Of a DNA stretch of 19,728 nucleotides, positions 5,826 through 13,918 are shown in pieces. A program made the position numbers and the translations under genes. The notes beneath the pieces were generated by a model that worked only from the letters and a program-made list of their open reading frames with translations, was not told the DNA's origin and did no database searches. Origin of the DNA: DASPXY01 sp038227745 (GTDB lineage: Bacteria; Planctomycetota; Planctomycetia; Gemmatales; Gemmataceae); assembly GCA_038227745.1 (NCBI GenBank), contig JBBRPS010000076.1, positions 1 through 19,728 on the forward strand, read 5' to 3'. Positions within the stretch are counted from its first letter, which is position 1; every line of letters starts with the position of its first letter.

Positions 5826-6707
5826 ATGCGTCCCGCCCGCGTGTCCCTCGGAACCCAGCGTGCTGCCGGAGTCAGCCCGATCATGGAGACGAGCCAGAAA
5901 CCGCCTTCCGCCCTGGGGCAGCTTGCCGCCGTCTACTGCGACGAGCAGGAGGAGCCGGTCCGCCGGGAGCAGGCGCTGGCCGACCTGATCGAGGCCTACG
6001 CCGCCGGGCCCGCGGACCCCGCCCGCGCGAAGGAAGCCGGGAATCTTCTGACCCAGTGCCTGGAGCCGCTGGTGCGGCGGCTGGCGCGGCGCGTGGCCCA
6101 GGGGGCCACCCCGGGGGAGCGGGCCGATTTCGTGGACGAGGTCCCCACGTTGGTGCTGGCCGCACGGCCCAGGGCCGGGGAGTCCTTGGAGGCTGCGGCA
6201 CTACCCCGGATCTGCACCTACCGGCCGGGTCGGTCCCTGGTGGCGTGGCTGCGCACAGTGCTCCGCAACTTGTGGGTGAGCGGGCGGCGCGAACGCGAGC
6301 GGCAGCGGCGTGCCCTGGAAGGGTTCGCCCGGGCGCACTGTGATTCCCAGGTCGCCGCGTGGGACGTGGTCGCCTTCGCCGAAACGCTGTCCGCGGCTGA
6401 CCTGGCGCGGATCGCTTCATGGGACTACCGCCCCCGCGTGGAACTCCTGTGTCTGAGCGGCCTCTGGCCGCTCATCCCCGCGCCGCAATGGGAGGCGTGG
6501 CTCGCGGACTATGAGCGCTTACGGAGACGGCCCCTAAGCCGGCCGTTCCCCCCCGACGCGATCCTGTGCTGTGACGAGCCGGCTCATCGGCTGCGCCCGC
6601 TGGCCGAACTCCTCGGCTATTCCCCAAATACCCTCGATCGGCGCTGGCTGCGAGGGCAGCGCTGGTTGAATGAACTCTCCTTCGTGCGCGAGTTGAGCAC
6701 GACGTGA
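5826..6707 (+). CDS. ECF-like sigma factor (possible CalpS counterpart)
   Basis: This 293-residue protein has a sigma region 2-like helical part: LEPLVRRLARRV, DFVDEV, then TYRPGRSLVAWLRTVLRNLWVSGRR (about 131-155), the pattern of ECF sigma 2.3-2.4. A C-terminal helix-turn-helix, LAELLGYSPNTLDRRWLRGQRWL (259-281), has the sigma region 4 form. The 90-residue insert between them is longer than usual. The ATG at 5826 has GGGAGG five bases upstream; an in-frame ATG at 5883 lacks one. It is followed by an acidic protein and by a Lon-CARF protease, the order expected for sigma factor, inhibitor and activating protease. It should direct RNA polymerase to dedicated promoters when released. Which promoters cannot be read from the window. 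Confidence 0.8.
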   Translation: MRPARVSLGTQRAAGVSPIMETSQKPPSALGQLAAVYCDEQEEPVRREQALADLIEAYAAGPADPARAKEAGNLLTQCLEPLVRRLARRVAQGATPGERADFVDEVPTLVLAARPRAGESLEAAALPRICTYRPGRSLVAWLRTVLRNLWVSGRRERERQRRALEGFARAHCDSQVAAWDVVAFAETLSAADLARIASWDYRPRVELLCLSGLWPLIPAPQWEAWLADYERLRRRPLSRPFPPDAILCCDEPAHRLRPLAELLGYSPNTLDRRWLRGQRWLNELSFVRELSTT

Positions 6708-6798
6708 ACGCTCTTGGGGCGCCCGCCGTCCCGAGTCCTCGAAACCCGATCCGACCCCGCCGCCGGCACGATGCCCGGGTGCGGCGAGGAGAATGACC

Positions 6799-7971
6799 AT
6801 GGTCGAGAACAACGACATCTTCCTCACGGACCCTTTGGGCTACAGGGATGACCTGCGCGACGCCCTGACCGACCCCGACCTGGACAAGGTTGGCACCGAC
6901 GGCGGCGCGGAGTTGGACGCCGCTCGCGCCGCCTACCGGCTCGCCGTCGCGCTGGGCCACTGCCGCCTGTTCGGCGTGGACGCGGGCGAAGAACGCGACG
7001 GCGTTCTGCCGCCCCATCTGGCCCTCGCCGCTGCGTCCGAGCTGGCCCGGGTGCTGCGGACCTGGGCGGAACTGGCCGCCGACCTGGGCACACGCTGGGA
7101 CACGGCCGTGGACCCCGCCGAGGCCGACAACCTCTGCGCCGGCCTACTTGGCGCGCGGATGGAGGCCTGGGCAACCGGACTCGCCCTGGACGAGGCGCAG
7201 CAGGACTGCGCCGAGGAAGGGGACGCCCGGGCTGCTGCGCTGGCCGGGGCCATCGACCGCGTGCAGGACGCCCTTGACTCGTTCGACACCGCCCTGGAGG
7301 CGCAGGCGGAAGTGCTGGCGACGGTCACCGGTACGCGCCTGCTCGACAACTGGAGGGCCTTGCTCGCCGCCCCGTACAAGGAAGACTTGCCGTGGTGGCT
7401 GGACGGGCGGCTGGAGGAGACGGCCCGGCGCTCTGGCGCGGAAGCGGTGCGGACCCTACCCGGTCCCACCGCTTGGGCGGAAGCGCGCCGCCGCGCCGGC
7501 CGAAGCGTGGAGGCAGCCCCCACTCGGCCGGCCAGCAGCGCGGGGGCACTCGCCCCGCCGTCTGAGGTGCATCGGGCTGGCGAGGAGTCCCCCATCCCCG
7601 CTGTCGAACTGGGGTTCGATTTGGCGGCCGACGAAGAGCAAGTCCCGGTCATGCCGGCAACGACGTTCTCGTGGGGAGCGGCTAGCGGCGCCTGGCTCGC
7701 GGTGCTGCTGGTGCCGACGCCTCTGTCCGAAAAAGAAGACCAGAAGCCTCGACGTCTCCGCTTCGTCCGTTGCGCAGACTCCTCCCCGGCCACCGAGCTT
7801 CAGGGGCAGCCCGTCTGGTTTGGGCACATGACGGTGGAACCTTATCGGATCAACTCGAGAGGGGAAATCGTTGTCCGCCTGTGCGACCTTCGTAAGTTCG
7901 ACGTGCGGCGCCTTCGTGTCGGTGAACCGCACCTCGACGACTTCACGTGGCAGGAACCGAGGGCTGCATGA
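6799..7971 (+). CDS. Acidic two-part protein of unknown function, candidate sigma inhibitor and Lon-CARF substrate
   Basis: I do not recognise a family. The 390-residue product has an acidic, Ala-rich helical part (about 1-220) with long amphipathic helices such as 130-178, an Ala/Pro/Ser-rich probably flexible linker (about 235-285), and a beta-rich C-terminal part (289-390: GAWLAVLLVP, RRLRFVRCAD, GQPVWFGHMTVEPYRI, EIVVRLCDL). The start at 6799 is preferred because AGGAG lies seven bases upstream; the ATG at 6793 is only one base from it. The stop overlaps the Lon-CARF ATG (ATGA), so the two are co-translated. Placement between a sigma factor and a Lon-CARF protease makes it the natural counterpart of CalpT, with the linker as a plausible cleavage region. 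That role rests on context, not on sequence similarity. Confidence 0.85.
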   Translation: MVENNDIFLTDPLGYRDDLRDALTDPDLDKVGTDGGAELDAARAAYRLAVALGHCRLFGVDAGEERDGVLPPHLALAAASELARVLRTWAELAADLGTRWDTAVDPAEADNLCAGLLGARMEAWATGLALDEAQQDCAEEGDARAAALAGAIDRVQDALDSFDTALEAQAEVLATVTGTRLLDNWRALLAAPYKEDLPWWLDGRLEETARRSGAEAVRTLPGPTAWAEARRRAGRSVEAAPTRPASSAGALAPPSEVHRAGEESPIPAVELGFDLAADEEQVPVMPATTFSWGAASGAWLAVLLVPTPLSEKEDQKPRRLRFVRCADSSPATELQGQPVWFGHMTVEPYRINSRGEIVVRLCDLRKFDVRRLRVGEPHLDDFTWQEPRAA

Positions 7972-9356
7972 AGACTATCGACCGCGCGGTGCTGTATGAC
8001 AACTGCTTGACCCCCAAGGCGCGTCTCCAGCCGCTGCCGGCTGAGAGAGCGTGCGCGGCCCTCGGTCCGCTGGCGCGCTGGTGGCTGGCTCGGTGGGCAC
8101 TCAAGCAGGCGCACGGCGACGAGCCAGACTATCCCGACTTGACCAACCCGAAGCGCCCTCTGTTCCCCGAAGAACCCGGGTCGTGTTGGGTGGTGTTTCA
8201 GAACAAGAAGCGGAAGTCCTTGCCGATGCTGGGAGGGGGGCTCGTATTGCCCCTGTGCTGGCAGAAGGGACAGCATTCTCCCCAGCTGCCAAAGGCGCTT
8301 CGCGAGCTCGCCGATGAAGTCGTCGAAAGTCTAGCTGCCAGTCCAGGATACAATGCCCGCTGGGGACTGCGACTTGCGGAGTTGCCGGGGTTCGACCAAA
8401 TTCATTTGCACGACGACCTCCCGTGGAGGTACTCCTCGGGATGGGCTGCCCTCGCGGGTGGCTTGATTACCCTCGTGGAAGGGCTGAAGCCTCAAGGGAA
8501 TGTCTGGGCAACGGGGGCGTGGGAAAAAGGTTCCGGCCTCGCCCGTATTGGTGGTCTCCCGGAAAAACTGAGTCTCGCGAAAGAGTGGAAAGTACGGCAC
8601 TTTTTTGTGCCGGAGTCGCAGGCGCCCGTCGCGCGGAACTGGATGAGGGCGAATGCCCCGGACCAGATCGAGATCGGCATCCTGAGACGGACTGCCGAGC
8701 CTGACCCGAGGACGACCTTGAACCAATACCTGGCAACGCTGGCCTCCCTCCCGGAAGACCCCGTGGCCGGCCATCCGAACGAAGAACAGCAGTTCCAGCA
8801 GATTCGCGATTACTACCTGCACCAGGACGCGAAGGCGGCCCGAGACTACTACCGGCTTCACCTCCTGCCGGCGATCGTCCGGCGCTGCCGCGGACGGTAC
8901 GACCGCCTCCCCCTGAGCAGGCACTTTTCCCACTTCGTAACGATCGTCAGTGCCCGCAACGAACTCGCGATGGTCAACCCGCTGGTCGTCCGAACCCAGA
9001 ACTGCCTCCTGCTCTACCACGACCTGGAAGCCCAGGCCCGGGAGTGCCAGCGTTGGCTGGAGGCTTCTCCGGACAAGGTGACTTGCCAGCTGCGCCGCTT
9101 CCCGGTAGGAACGGAGATGGCCAACGTCCTCGACGCGGCGATCGCCGACTTCACACGCGGCGTGTCGCGCGACCAGGTTGCCCTCGACCTGACTCCGGGG
9201 ACGAAAATGATGTCCTATTCCCTCAGCCGCGCCGCGAAACCGGGGAACTGGTTGTTCTGCCTGCAGGTTGACTACCGCTACGAGGACTGCCCGGACGGTC
9301 GTCCCGTCCCGGATAGTGAACAGCCGGAACTGCTTGCCGTCCCTGTCAGGGACTGA
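7968..9356 (+). CDS. Lon-type protease fused to a CARF sensor domain
   Basis: This 462-residue protein joins a Lon (S16) proteolytic domain to a cyclic-oligoadenylate sensor. Residues 155-215 follow Lon closely: YSSGWAALAGGLITLVEG around the catalytic Ser (Ser156 or Ser157, the PSAG site of Lon), then NVWATGAWEKG and ARIGGLPEKLSLAKEW with the catalytic Lys200, then VRHFFVPES. The Ser-Lys spacing is within one residue of E. coli Lon. No AAA+ ATPase is present. Residues 318-440 form a CARF domain: HFVTIVSARNELAMVNPLVV, CLLLYHD, and the signature VALDLTPGTKMMSYSLSRAA (404-423). CARF domains bind cOA made by Cas10. The start at 7968 overlaps the previous stop. The known relative CalpL carries SAVED in place of CARF. 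Cleavage of the neighbour encoded at 6799-7971 is the likely job. Confidence 0.86.
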   Translation: MKTIDRAVLYDNCLTPKARLQPLPAERACAALGPLARWWLARWALKQAHGDEPDYPDLTNPKRPLFPEEPGSCWVVFQNKKRKSLPMLGGGLVLPLCWQKGQHSPQLPKALRELADEVVESLAASPGYNARWGLRLAELPGFDQIHLHDDLPWRYSSGWAALAGGLITLVEGLKPQGNVWATGAWEKGSGLARIGGLPEKLSLAKEWKVRHFFVPESQAPVARNWMRANAPDQIEIGILRRTAEPDPRTTLNQYLATLASLPEDPVAGHPNEEQQFQQIRDYYLHQDAKAARDYYRLHLLPAIVRRCRGRYDRLPLSRHFSHFVTIVSARNELAMVNPLVVRTQNCLLLYHDLEAQARECQRWLEASPDKVTCQLRRFPVGTEMANVLDAAIADFTRGVSRDQVALDLTPGTKMMSYSLSRAAKPGNWLFCLQVDYRYEDCPDGRPVPDSEQPELLAVPVRD

Positions 9357-9504
9357 CGTCCGTTGACTTGCAGCTCCCCCCGTCGCCGAGTAGAAATCGT
9401 GTCATGGCGGACCTGCATCGTGCGTACTCCCTGGTGTAGCGAGCGGCAGAGCGCTCGGAATGTGCGTGGTCGAGTGAGCGACTTCCCCGGCGGATGACAC
9501 CACC
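9357..9504 (+). promoter_or_regulatory. Intergenic region before cmr2
   Basis: This is the longest gap between the Lon-CARF gene and cas6, so a promoter for the Cmr operon may lie here. TTGACT at 9364 and TAGAAA further on are promoter-like, but the 22-base spacing is too wide for a standard sigma-70 site. A promoter read by the nearby ECF-like sigma factor is possible but not identifiable from one sequence. Confidence 0.25.
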
Positions 9505-11346
9505 ATGAGCAAGGCGCTGCTGTCTTTCTTCCTCGGCCCGGTCAAGCCCTTCATCGAGGCGGCCCGCACCCTCCGCGACCTCTGGACCGGCAGCTACCTC
9601 CTTTCCTGGCTGACGGCGGCCGCCATGGAGCCGGTGCTCGAGTTGGCCGATGCGGGGGCGGCCAAACTGATCACCCCGGACGTCACCGATAACCCGATGG
9701 TGGAGGCGTTCCGCAGAAGGCGCAAAGGCGATCTCGAAACCGCCGTGGCGAGCATCCCCAACAAGTTCGCGGCCGAAGTCCCCTTCGATCAGGCGGACAA
9801 ACTCGCCGAGGAATGTGTCCGGCGTTGCCGGGTTGAATGGGCCGAGATCTGCCGGCGCGTTCGCGAACGGCTGAAGCCTGTCTTCGGGAGGTACGACCCC
9901 CAATGGCAACAACCCCTGCCGCGGAACTGGCAGCCGCAGGTGGAGTCCTATTTCGAGGTGCGTTGCGTGGCGCTGCCGTTGACGCGAGAGGTGGCGGCGG
10001 CGCTTGACGGGCTGAGGGTAGCCGTCGGCAAGGACGAGTGGACGCGGCAGATGTTCCTCCTGGGGGCGACGATGGACATAACGCGGGCGGTGCGGCATAC
10101 GCCCGACTACTTCCCCGAGCGCGACGCCGACGGTCGGTTTCCCGTGAAATGCAGCCTGCTCGGCAGCTTCGAGCAAATGGGGCCGGCCGAGTTCAACGCC
10201 TCGAAGGCGTTCTGGAAAAAGCTTGCCACCCCAGCGTGGAGAGGGATCCAGGGTACGCGGCTGCAAAAAAGTGATCGGCTGTGTGCCGTCAGCCTGGTGA
10301 AGCGCTTCGCCTGGCCGGGATACTTTGCCGACCGGCTGGGCCTTCCGGTGGAGGGGTTGCGCTTCTCGGACACGGCCACGCTGGCGGCCCGCCACTGGCT
10401 TAACATCGCGGGCATTGACCCGCAGGAACTGCGCGATCAGGAAGGGGCGTGGAACGGGCAGTGGCTGCACTGGGCACGCGACGACCAGGGCGTGAAGGAC
10501 GGGGATCCGCCGCGGCCAGCTGCTCTCGGCAAGCGCATTCGCGAGAGGGTTGACCAGCATGGCAAGCCGCCGACCTACTACGCTTTGCTGGCGCTGGATG
10601 GTGACGACATGGGCAAGCTCTTCCAGGGCGAGAAGGGGGAGCCCTCCTGGGGCCAGGGCTCCGACCGATACCGGAGGATCACCCACCGACTGACCCGGTT
10701 TGCACTGGCCGTCCGCGGGACCGTCACGAAGCATCATGGCGAGTTGATCTACGCGGGCGGCGACGACGTCCTGGTCCTTCTGCCCGCCGACGAGGGGATT
10801 GCCTGTGCCCGCGAATTGCGCGACCTGTACCGCTCGGGCGAGCACCTGGGGGAACAGGCCACCACCAGCGCCGGCATTGCCGTCGTCCATATCAAGGAAG
10901 ACCTGCGCTTCGCGCTCCAAACAGTTCGGGCGGCAGAGAAGGCCGCCAAGCGGTTCGGGGACAGGCGGAAGAATGCCCTCGCCCTGACCATCTGCCGCCG
11001 TTCTGGCGAGCACACGACCGCCTTCATGGCCTGGCCGCACACCGACGCCTTCAACAAGCTCGTCGAGGCGTTTCGGAACCGCGCCAGCGACCGCTGGGCC
11101 TACAAACTGCGTGCCGAGTTGCCGACCCTGCTGAACCTGCCGTGGCCGGTCAGTGCTGCTGAGGCGAACCGCCTGCTCGGCCGCGCCGAGGGTATCCCCA
11201 AAGAGTTGCCGGCTACGGTCCGGGAGTTCATGCAGAACTACTACGACGAGATGGTTGTCCGGCGCGGCCGCGAGGGCGCCGACAGCTTGACGGATTTTGT
11301 GGTGCTGTGCCAGTCCGCGTCGTTCCTGGCCCGAGGGAGGGATTGA
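9505..11346 (+). CDS. cmr2: Cmr2/Cas10, cyclic-oligoadenylate synthase subunit without HD domain
   Basis: This 613-residue large subunit of the type III-B effector complex makes cOA when target RNA is bound. It starts directly with the Cmr2 motif LSFFLGPVKPFIEAARTLRDLWTGSYLLSWL (about 6-36). The HD nuclease domain usually found before this point is absent. The cyclase palm has LLALDGDDMG (361-370) and the active-site YAGGDDVLVLLP (416-427), with GGDD at 418-421 intact. A C-terminal helical part follows from about 510. No strong Shine-Dalgarno site precedes the ATG at 9505, but it matches the family start. The stop overlaps the cmr3 ATG (TGATG). It is predicted to signal but not to cut DNA. 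Confidence 0.97.
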   Translation: MSKALLSFFLGPVKPFIEAARTLRDLWTGSYLLSWLTAAAMEPVLELADAGAAKLITPDVTDNPMVEAFRRRRKGDLETAVASIPNKFAAEVPFDQADKLAEECVRRCRVEWAEICRRVRERLKPVFGRYDPQWQQPLPRNWQPQVESYFEVRCVALPLTREVAAALDGLRVAVGKDEWTRQMFLLGATMDITRAVRHTPDYFPERDADGRFPVKCSLLGSFEQMGPAEFNASKAFWKKLATPAWRGIQGTRLQKSDRLCAVSLVKRFAWPGYFADRLGLPVEGLRFSDTATLAARHWLNIAGIDPQELRDQEGAWNGQWLHWARDDQGVKDGDPPRPAALGKRIRERVDQHGKPPTYYALLALDGDDMGKLFQGEKGEPSWGQGSDRYRRITHRLTRFALAVRGTVTKHHGELIYAGGDDVLVLLPADEGIACARELRDLYRSGEHLGEQATTSAGIAVVHIKEDLRFALQTVRAAEKAAKRFGDRRKNALALTICRRSGEHTTAFMAWPHTDAFNKLVEAFRNRASDRWAYKLRAELPTLLNLPWPVSAAEANRLLGRAEGIPKELPATVREFMQNYYDEMVVRRGREGADSLTDFVVLCQSASFLARGRD

Positions 11347-12485
11347 TGAACGCAGGCGATCCGACCGGCTGGGTGGGGCTGCGGCTGGAGCCACTCGATA
11401 CCTTGTTCTTCCGTGACGGCCGACCGTTCGACGCGGCCACGCGCGTCACGGGGGGCCTCCCCACCCCCCAGGCCCTGGCCGGGGCGCTCCGAACGGCGCT
11501 GCTGGCGCGTGCGGGGTTCCGCTTCGACCTCTTCGCCAAGGCGCGCAAGGGGGCCGAGGTCGGCGAAGCCCTCCGTGCCTGCGACGCACCCCGCTGGGTC
11601 ACGGAGGCACGCTTTCGCGGCCCCTGGCTTGGACGGGACCGCGGCAACACGGTTGAGCCGCTCCTGCCCTCCCCCGCGGTACTGACGCTGGCCAAGGAAG
11701 GTGGCTGGTCGCGCGCGCGGCCGCGACGGGACGGCGTGCCCGGCTGGAGTGATCGCGACGGCCTTCTGCCGCTCTGGCGCGACCGGGAGTCGGATCCCAA
11801 GGCCGAGAGTGGCTTCCTGACGCTGGACGGGTTGAAGCAGTTCCTGGATGGCAAGGACCCGCCGGAAACGGCGTGGTTCGAGTGGGAGGAACTGTACGGC
11901 TTCGATAACCGCATCGGCATCGGCATCAACAAGGACACCCTGACCAGTGAGGAAGGGGAACTGTACGGGATCCGCCTGCTGTCACTGCGACCCGAGGCGC
12001 GGAGCGACGGCAAAGTGCTCCCCGCGGTGTGCCTCTACGCCGAAATGCTACCCGGCCCCGGCGCGCCGCCCCGGCCGTGGTTCCGCGACACGCCGGTGGC
12101 GTTCGGCGGCGAGGGGAAATACGTCCGCGTCGAGGAGATCCCGGCGCCCGACTGGCCCAAGCCCAACCCCAAACGAACCCAGTCCTTGTGGTATCTGGCG
12201 ACGCCGACGTTCTTGCTGCCCAGCGCGGAGTCGCGCCGGCCGCTGCCGAAAGGGGTGAAGGCCGCCGCCTCCGGGCCGGGCGTAGCCGTCTCCGGCTGGG
12301 ACGTGGCCCGCAACGGGCCGCGGGCCACGCGCTTCGCGGTCCCTGCGGGCGCCGTCTACTTCTTCGAGGAGGCGGGATCGGACACGGGCTTCGTAAGCGC
12401 TGGCAGGGAGCGCGACGCGGCGGAGTTGTTGCAGGAAGGTTGGGGCTTTGCTCTCCAGGGCGCCTGGAAGGAGGAGCAGCGGTGA
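11346..12485 (+). CDS. cmr3: Cmr3
   Basis: This 379-residue RAMP protein binds the crRNA 5' handle together with Cmr2 at the foot of the complex. The opening GLRLEPLDTLFFRDGRPFDAATRVTGGLPTPQALAGALRTALL (about 11-53) is typical of Cmr3, with LDTLFFRDGRPF as the clearest motif. The C-terminal half includes glycine-rich segments such as ASGPGVAVSGWDVARNGPRATRFAVPAGAVYFFEE. The ATG at 11346 overlaps the cmr2 stop codon, and the stop overlaps the cmr4 start (GTGA). A short gap-free chain of overlaps from cmr2 through cmr5 shows one transcript. Confidence 0.94.
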   Translation: MNAGDPTGWVGLRLEPLDTLFFRDGRPFDAATRVTGGLPTPQALAGALRTALLARAGFRFDLFAKARKGAEVGEALRACDAPRWVTEARFRGPWLGRDRGNTVEPLLPSPAVLTLAKEGGWSRARPRRDGVPGWSDRDGLLPLWRDRESDPKAESGFLTLDGLKQFLDGKDPPETAWFEWEELYGFDNRIGIGINKDTLTSEEGELYGIRLLSLRPEARSDGKVLPAVCLYAEMLPGPGAPPRPWFRDTPVAFGGEGKYVRVEEIPAPDWPKPNPKRTQSLWYLATPTFLLPSAESRRPLPKGVKAAASGPGVAVSGWDVARNGPRATRFAVPAGAVYFFEEAGSDTGFVSAGRERDAAELLQEGWGFALQGAWKEEQR

Positions 12486-13519
12486 ACGAGACACGCACGA
12501 CGTGGAAGGGCGGACTGCTGGGGCTGCACGCCCTGACGGCGCTGCACCCCGGAGCCGGGGCGGCGCTGGGGACTGTGGACTTGCCGGTGCAGCGCGAGCG
12601 GCACACCCACTGGCCGAACATCGCCGGCTCGGCCCTGAAGGGCATCCTCCGCGATGCCTGCCGGGAGGACATCGCCCGGCGAGACGACCTCGGCCACTTG
12701 GAGCGGTACGACGACAATAAGGAGAAGGACAAGCCGGAGGACCGGGCGGGGCGCCGCAAGGGCAGCAGCCGCCGCGACCTGGCCGACGCGACCCTGTTGC
12801 TCACCGAGTTGTTCGGCCCGCCGACCGGCGGGTCGGGGGAGTTTGCCGGCGCGGTCAGCGTCACCGACGCTCGCCTGCTGGCCTTTCCGGTGCGCTCGCT
12901 CAAGGGGGTCTTCGCCTGGATCACCTGCCCCGCCGTCCTGGAGCGGCTGCAGCGCGACCTCGCCCTTCTCGGGGAGGCCGGCCCCACCCTGCCGCAGGAA
13001 CCTCAGGACGAGCAGGCGATTGTCTGCGCAGGCGGCTGCGTGTGTGCCGTCAACGGCTCGCTGGTCCTGGAGGAGTTCGACTTCAAGGTGGCGACAGGCG
13101 ACGCGAAGCCCGCGGCCGACTGGGCCGCTGCCAACGTGCTGCCGGACACCCCTGCCTACGCCGCTACGCGCCGGCGCTTCGCCGGCCAGTTGGTCGTGCT
13201 GAGCAACAACGACTTCACCCACTTCGCGCGGCACGCCACCGAGGTGACGGCCCGCATCGGACTGAACTACGACACCAAGACCGTGAAGGACGGGGCGCTG
13301 TTCTACCAGGAGTTCTTGCCGGCCGAGACCCTGTTTTACTCGGTTGTCCTGGTCAATGCGGCCCGCACCCGCACCGGCGGGGCGGACGCCGCCGCCCTGC
13401 TGCAGTCGCTGGGCGGCTACCTCGGGAAGATCCCGGTGTTGCAGGTCGGAGGCGACGAGACCACGGGCAAGGGCTTCTGCGGGCTCCGGTTCCGGCAAAC
13501 CAGTGGGGGGACGTCATGA
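12482..13519 (+). CDS. cmr4: Cmr4, target-RNA-cleaving backbone subunit
   Basis: This 345-residue RAMP protein forms the repeated backbone of the Cmr complex and cuts bound target RNA at 6-base intervals. It contains LHPGAGAALGTVDLPVQRERHTHWPNIAGSALKGILRDACRED (about 21-63), the Cmr4 signature. The catalytic Asp of the family (Asp26 in Pyrococcus) corresponds to Asp33 in VDLPVQRERHT and is kept. The glycine-rich end, LQVGGDETTGKGFCGLRF, is also typical. The start is GTG at 12482, overlapping the cmr3 stop and preceded by a strong AAGGAGGAG. Stretch 77-100 is a highly charged insertion (DNKEKDKPEDRAGRRKGSSRR). Confidence 0.96.
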   Translation: MNETRTTWKGGLLGLHALTALHPGAGAALGTVDLPVQRERHTHWPNIAGSALKGILRDACREDIARRDDLGHLERYDDNKEKDKPEDRAGRRKGSSRRDLADATLLLTELFGPPTGGSGEFAGAVSVTDARLLAFPVRSLKGVFAWITCPAVLERLQRDLALLGEAGPTLPQEPQDEQAIVCAGGCVCAVNGSLVLEEFDFKVATGDAKPAADWAAANVLPDTPAYAATRRRFAGQLVVLSNNDFTHFARHATEVTARIGLNYDTKTVKDGALFYQEFLPAETLFYSVVLVNAARTRTGGADAAALLQSLGGYLGKIPVLQVGGDETTGKGFCGLRFRQTSGGTS

Positions 13520-13914
13520 GCGAGTCGAAGCGAGCGACCTTGGACCAGAAACGGGCGGCGCATGCCTGGGAGGCCGTTGCGTCCGTCAAAAGGGACGCCA
13601 AGGATGAGAAGAAGCGAAAGGAGTTCGGCACCCAGGCCAAGAAGATGCCGACGCGCATCCTCGCCTCCGGGCTGGGACCAGCGCTGGCCTTCCTGGAGGC
13701 CAAGCAGTATGCCCCCGCCCTGGTCAAAGCGCTGGGCGGGTGGGTGGCGAAGCAGCGCCCGCCCGTCGATGGCCTCGAGCGCTTGGTCGTACGGATCATC
13801 CAGGGTGACGCCGACTTCCTGCGCTACGCAACGGCGGAATCCCTGGCCTACCTGCTCTGGCTGGTGCGTTTCGCCGAGGCCGAAGGGCTGGTTGATATCA
13901 AGACGACGGAGTGA
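13516..13914 (+). CDS. cmr5: Cmr5 small subunit
   Basis: This 132-residue all-helical protein is the small subunit lining the target-RNA groove of the Cmr complex. It shows the Cmr5 pattern: DQKRAAHAWEAV near the start, a charged KKRKEFGTQAKKMPTRILASGLGPALAFLEAK stretch, and LRYATAESLAYLLWLVRFAEAEG near the end. The ATG at 13516 overlaps the cmr4 stop (ATGA), with GGGGGGA upstream. Length is usual for the family. Confidence 0.93.
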   Translation: MSESKRATLDQKRAAHAWEAVASVKRDAKDEKKRKEFGTQAKKMPTRILASGLGPALAFLEAKQYAPALVKALGGWVAKQRPPVDGLERLVVRIIQGDADFLRYATAESLAYLLWLVRFAEAEGLVDIKTTE

Positions 13915-13918
13915 TCCC

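Noticed and set aside
9505..9620. An HD nuclease domain at the start of Cmr2
   Set aside because: The protein begins within ten residues of the post-HD motif GPVKPFIEAARTLRDLW, and no HD motif is encoded upstream in the 148-base gap.
9346..11394. 682-codon minus-strand frame opposite cmr2
   Set aside because: Complete mirror of the Cmr2 coding region; Cmr2 motifs including GGDD are unambiguous on the plus strand.
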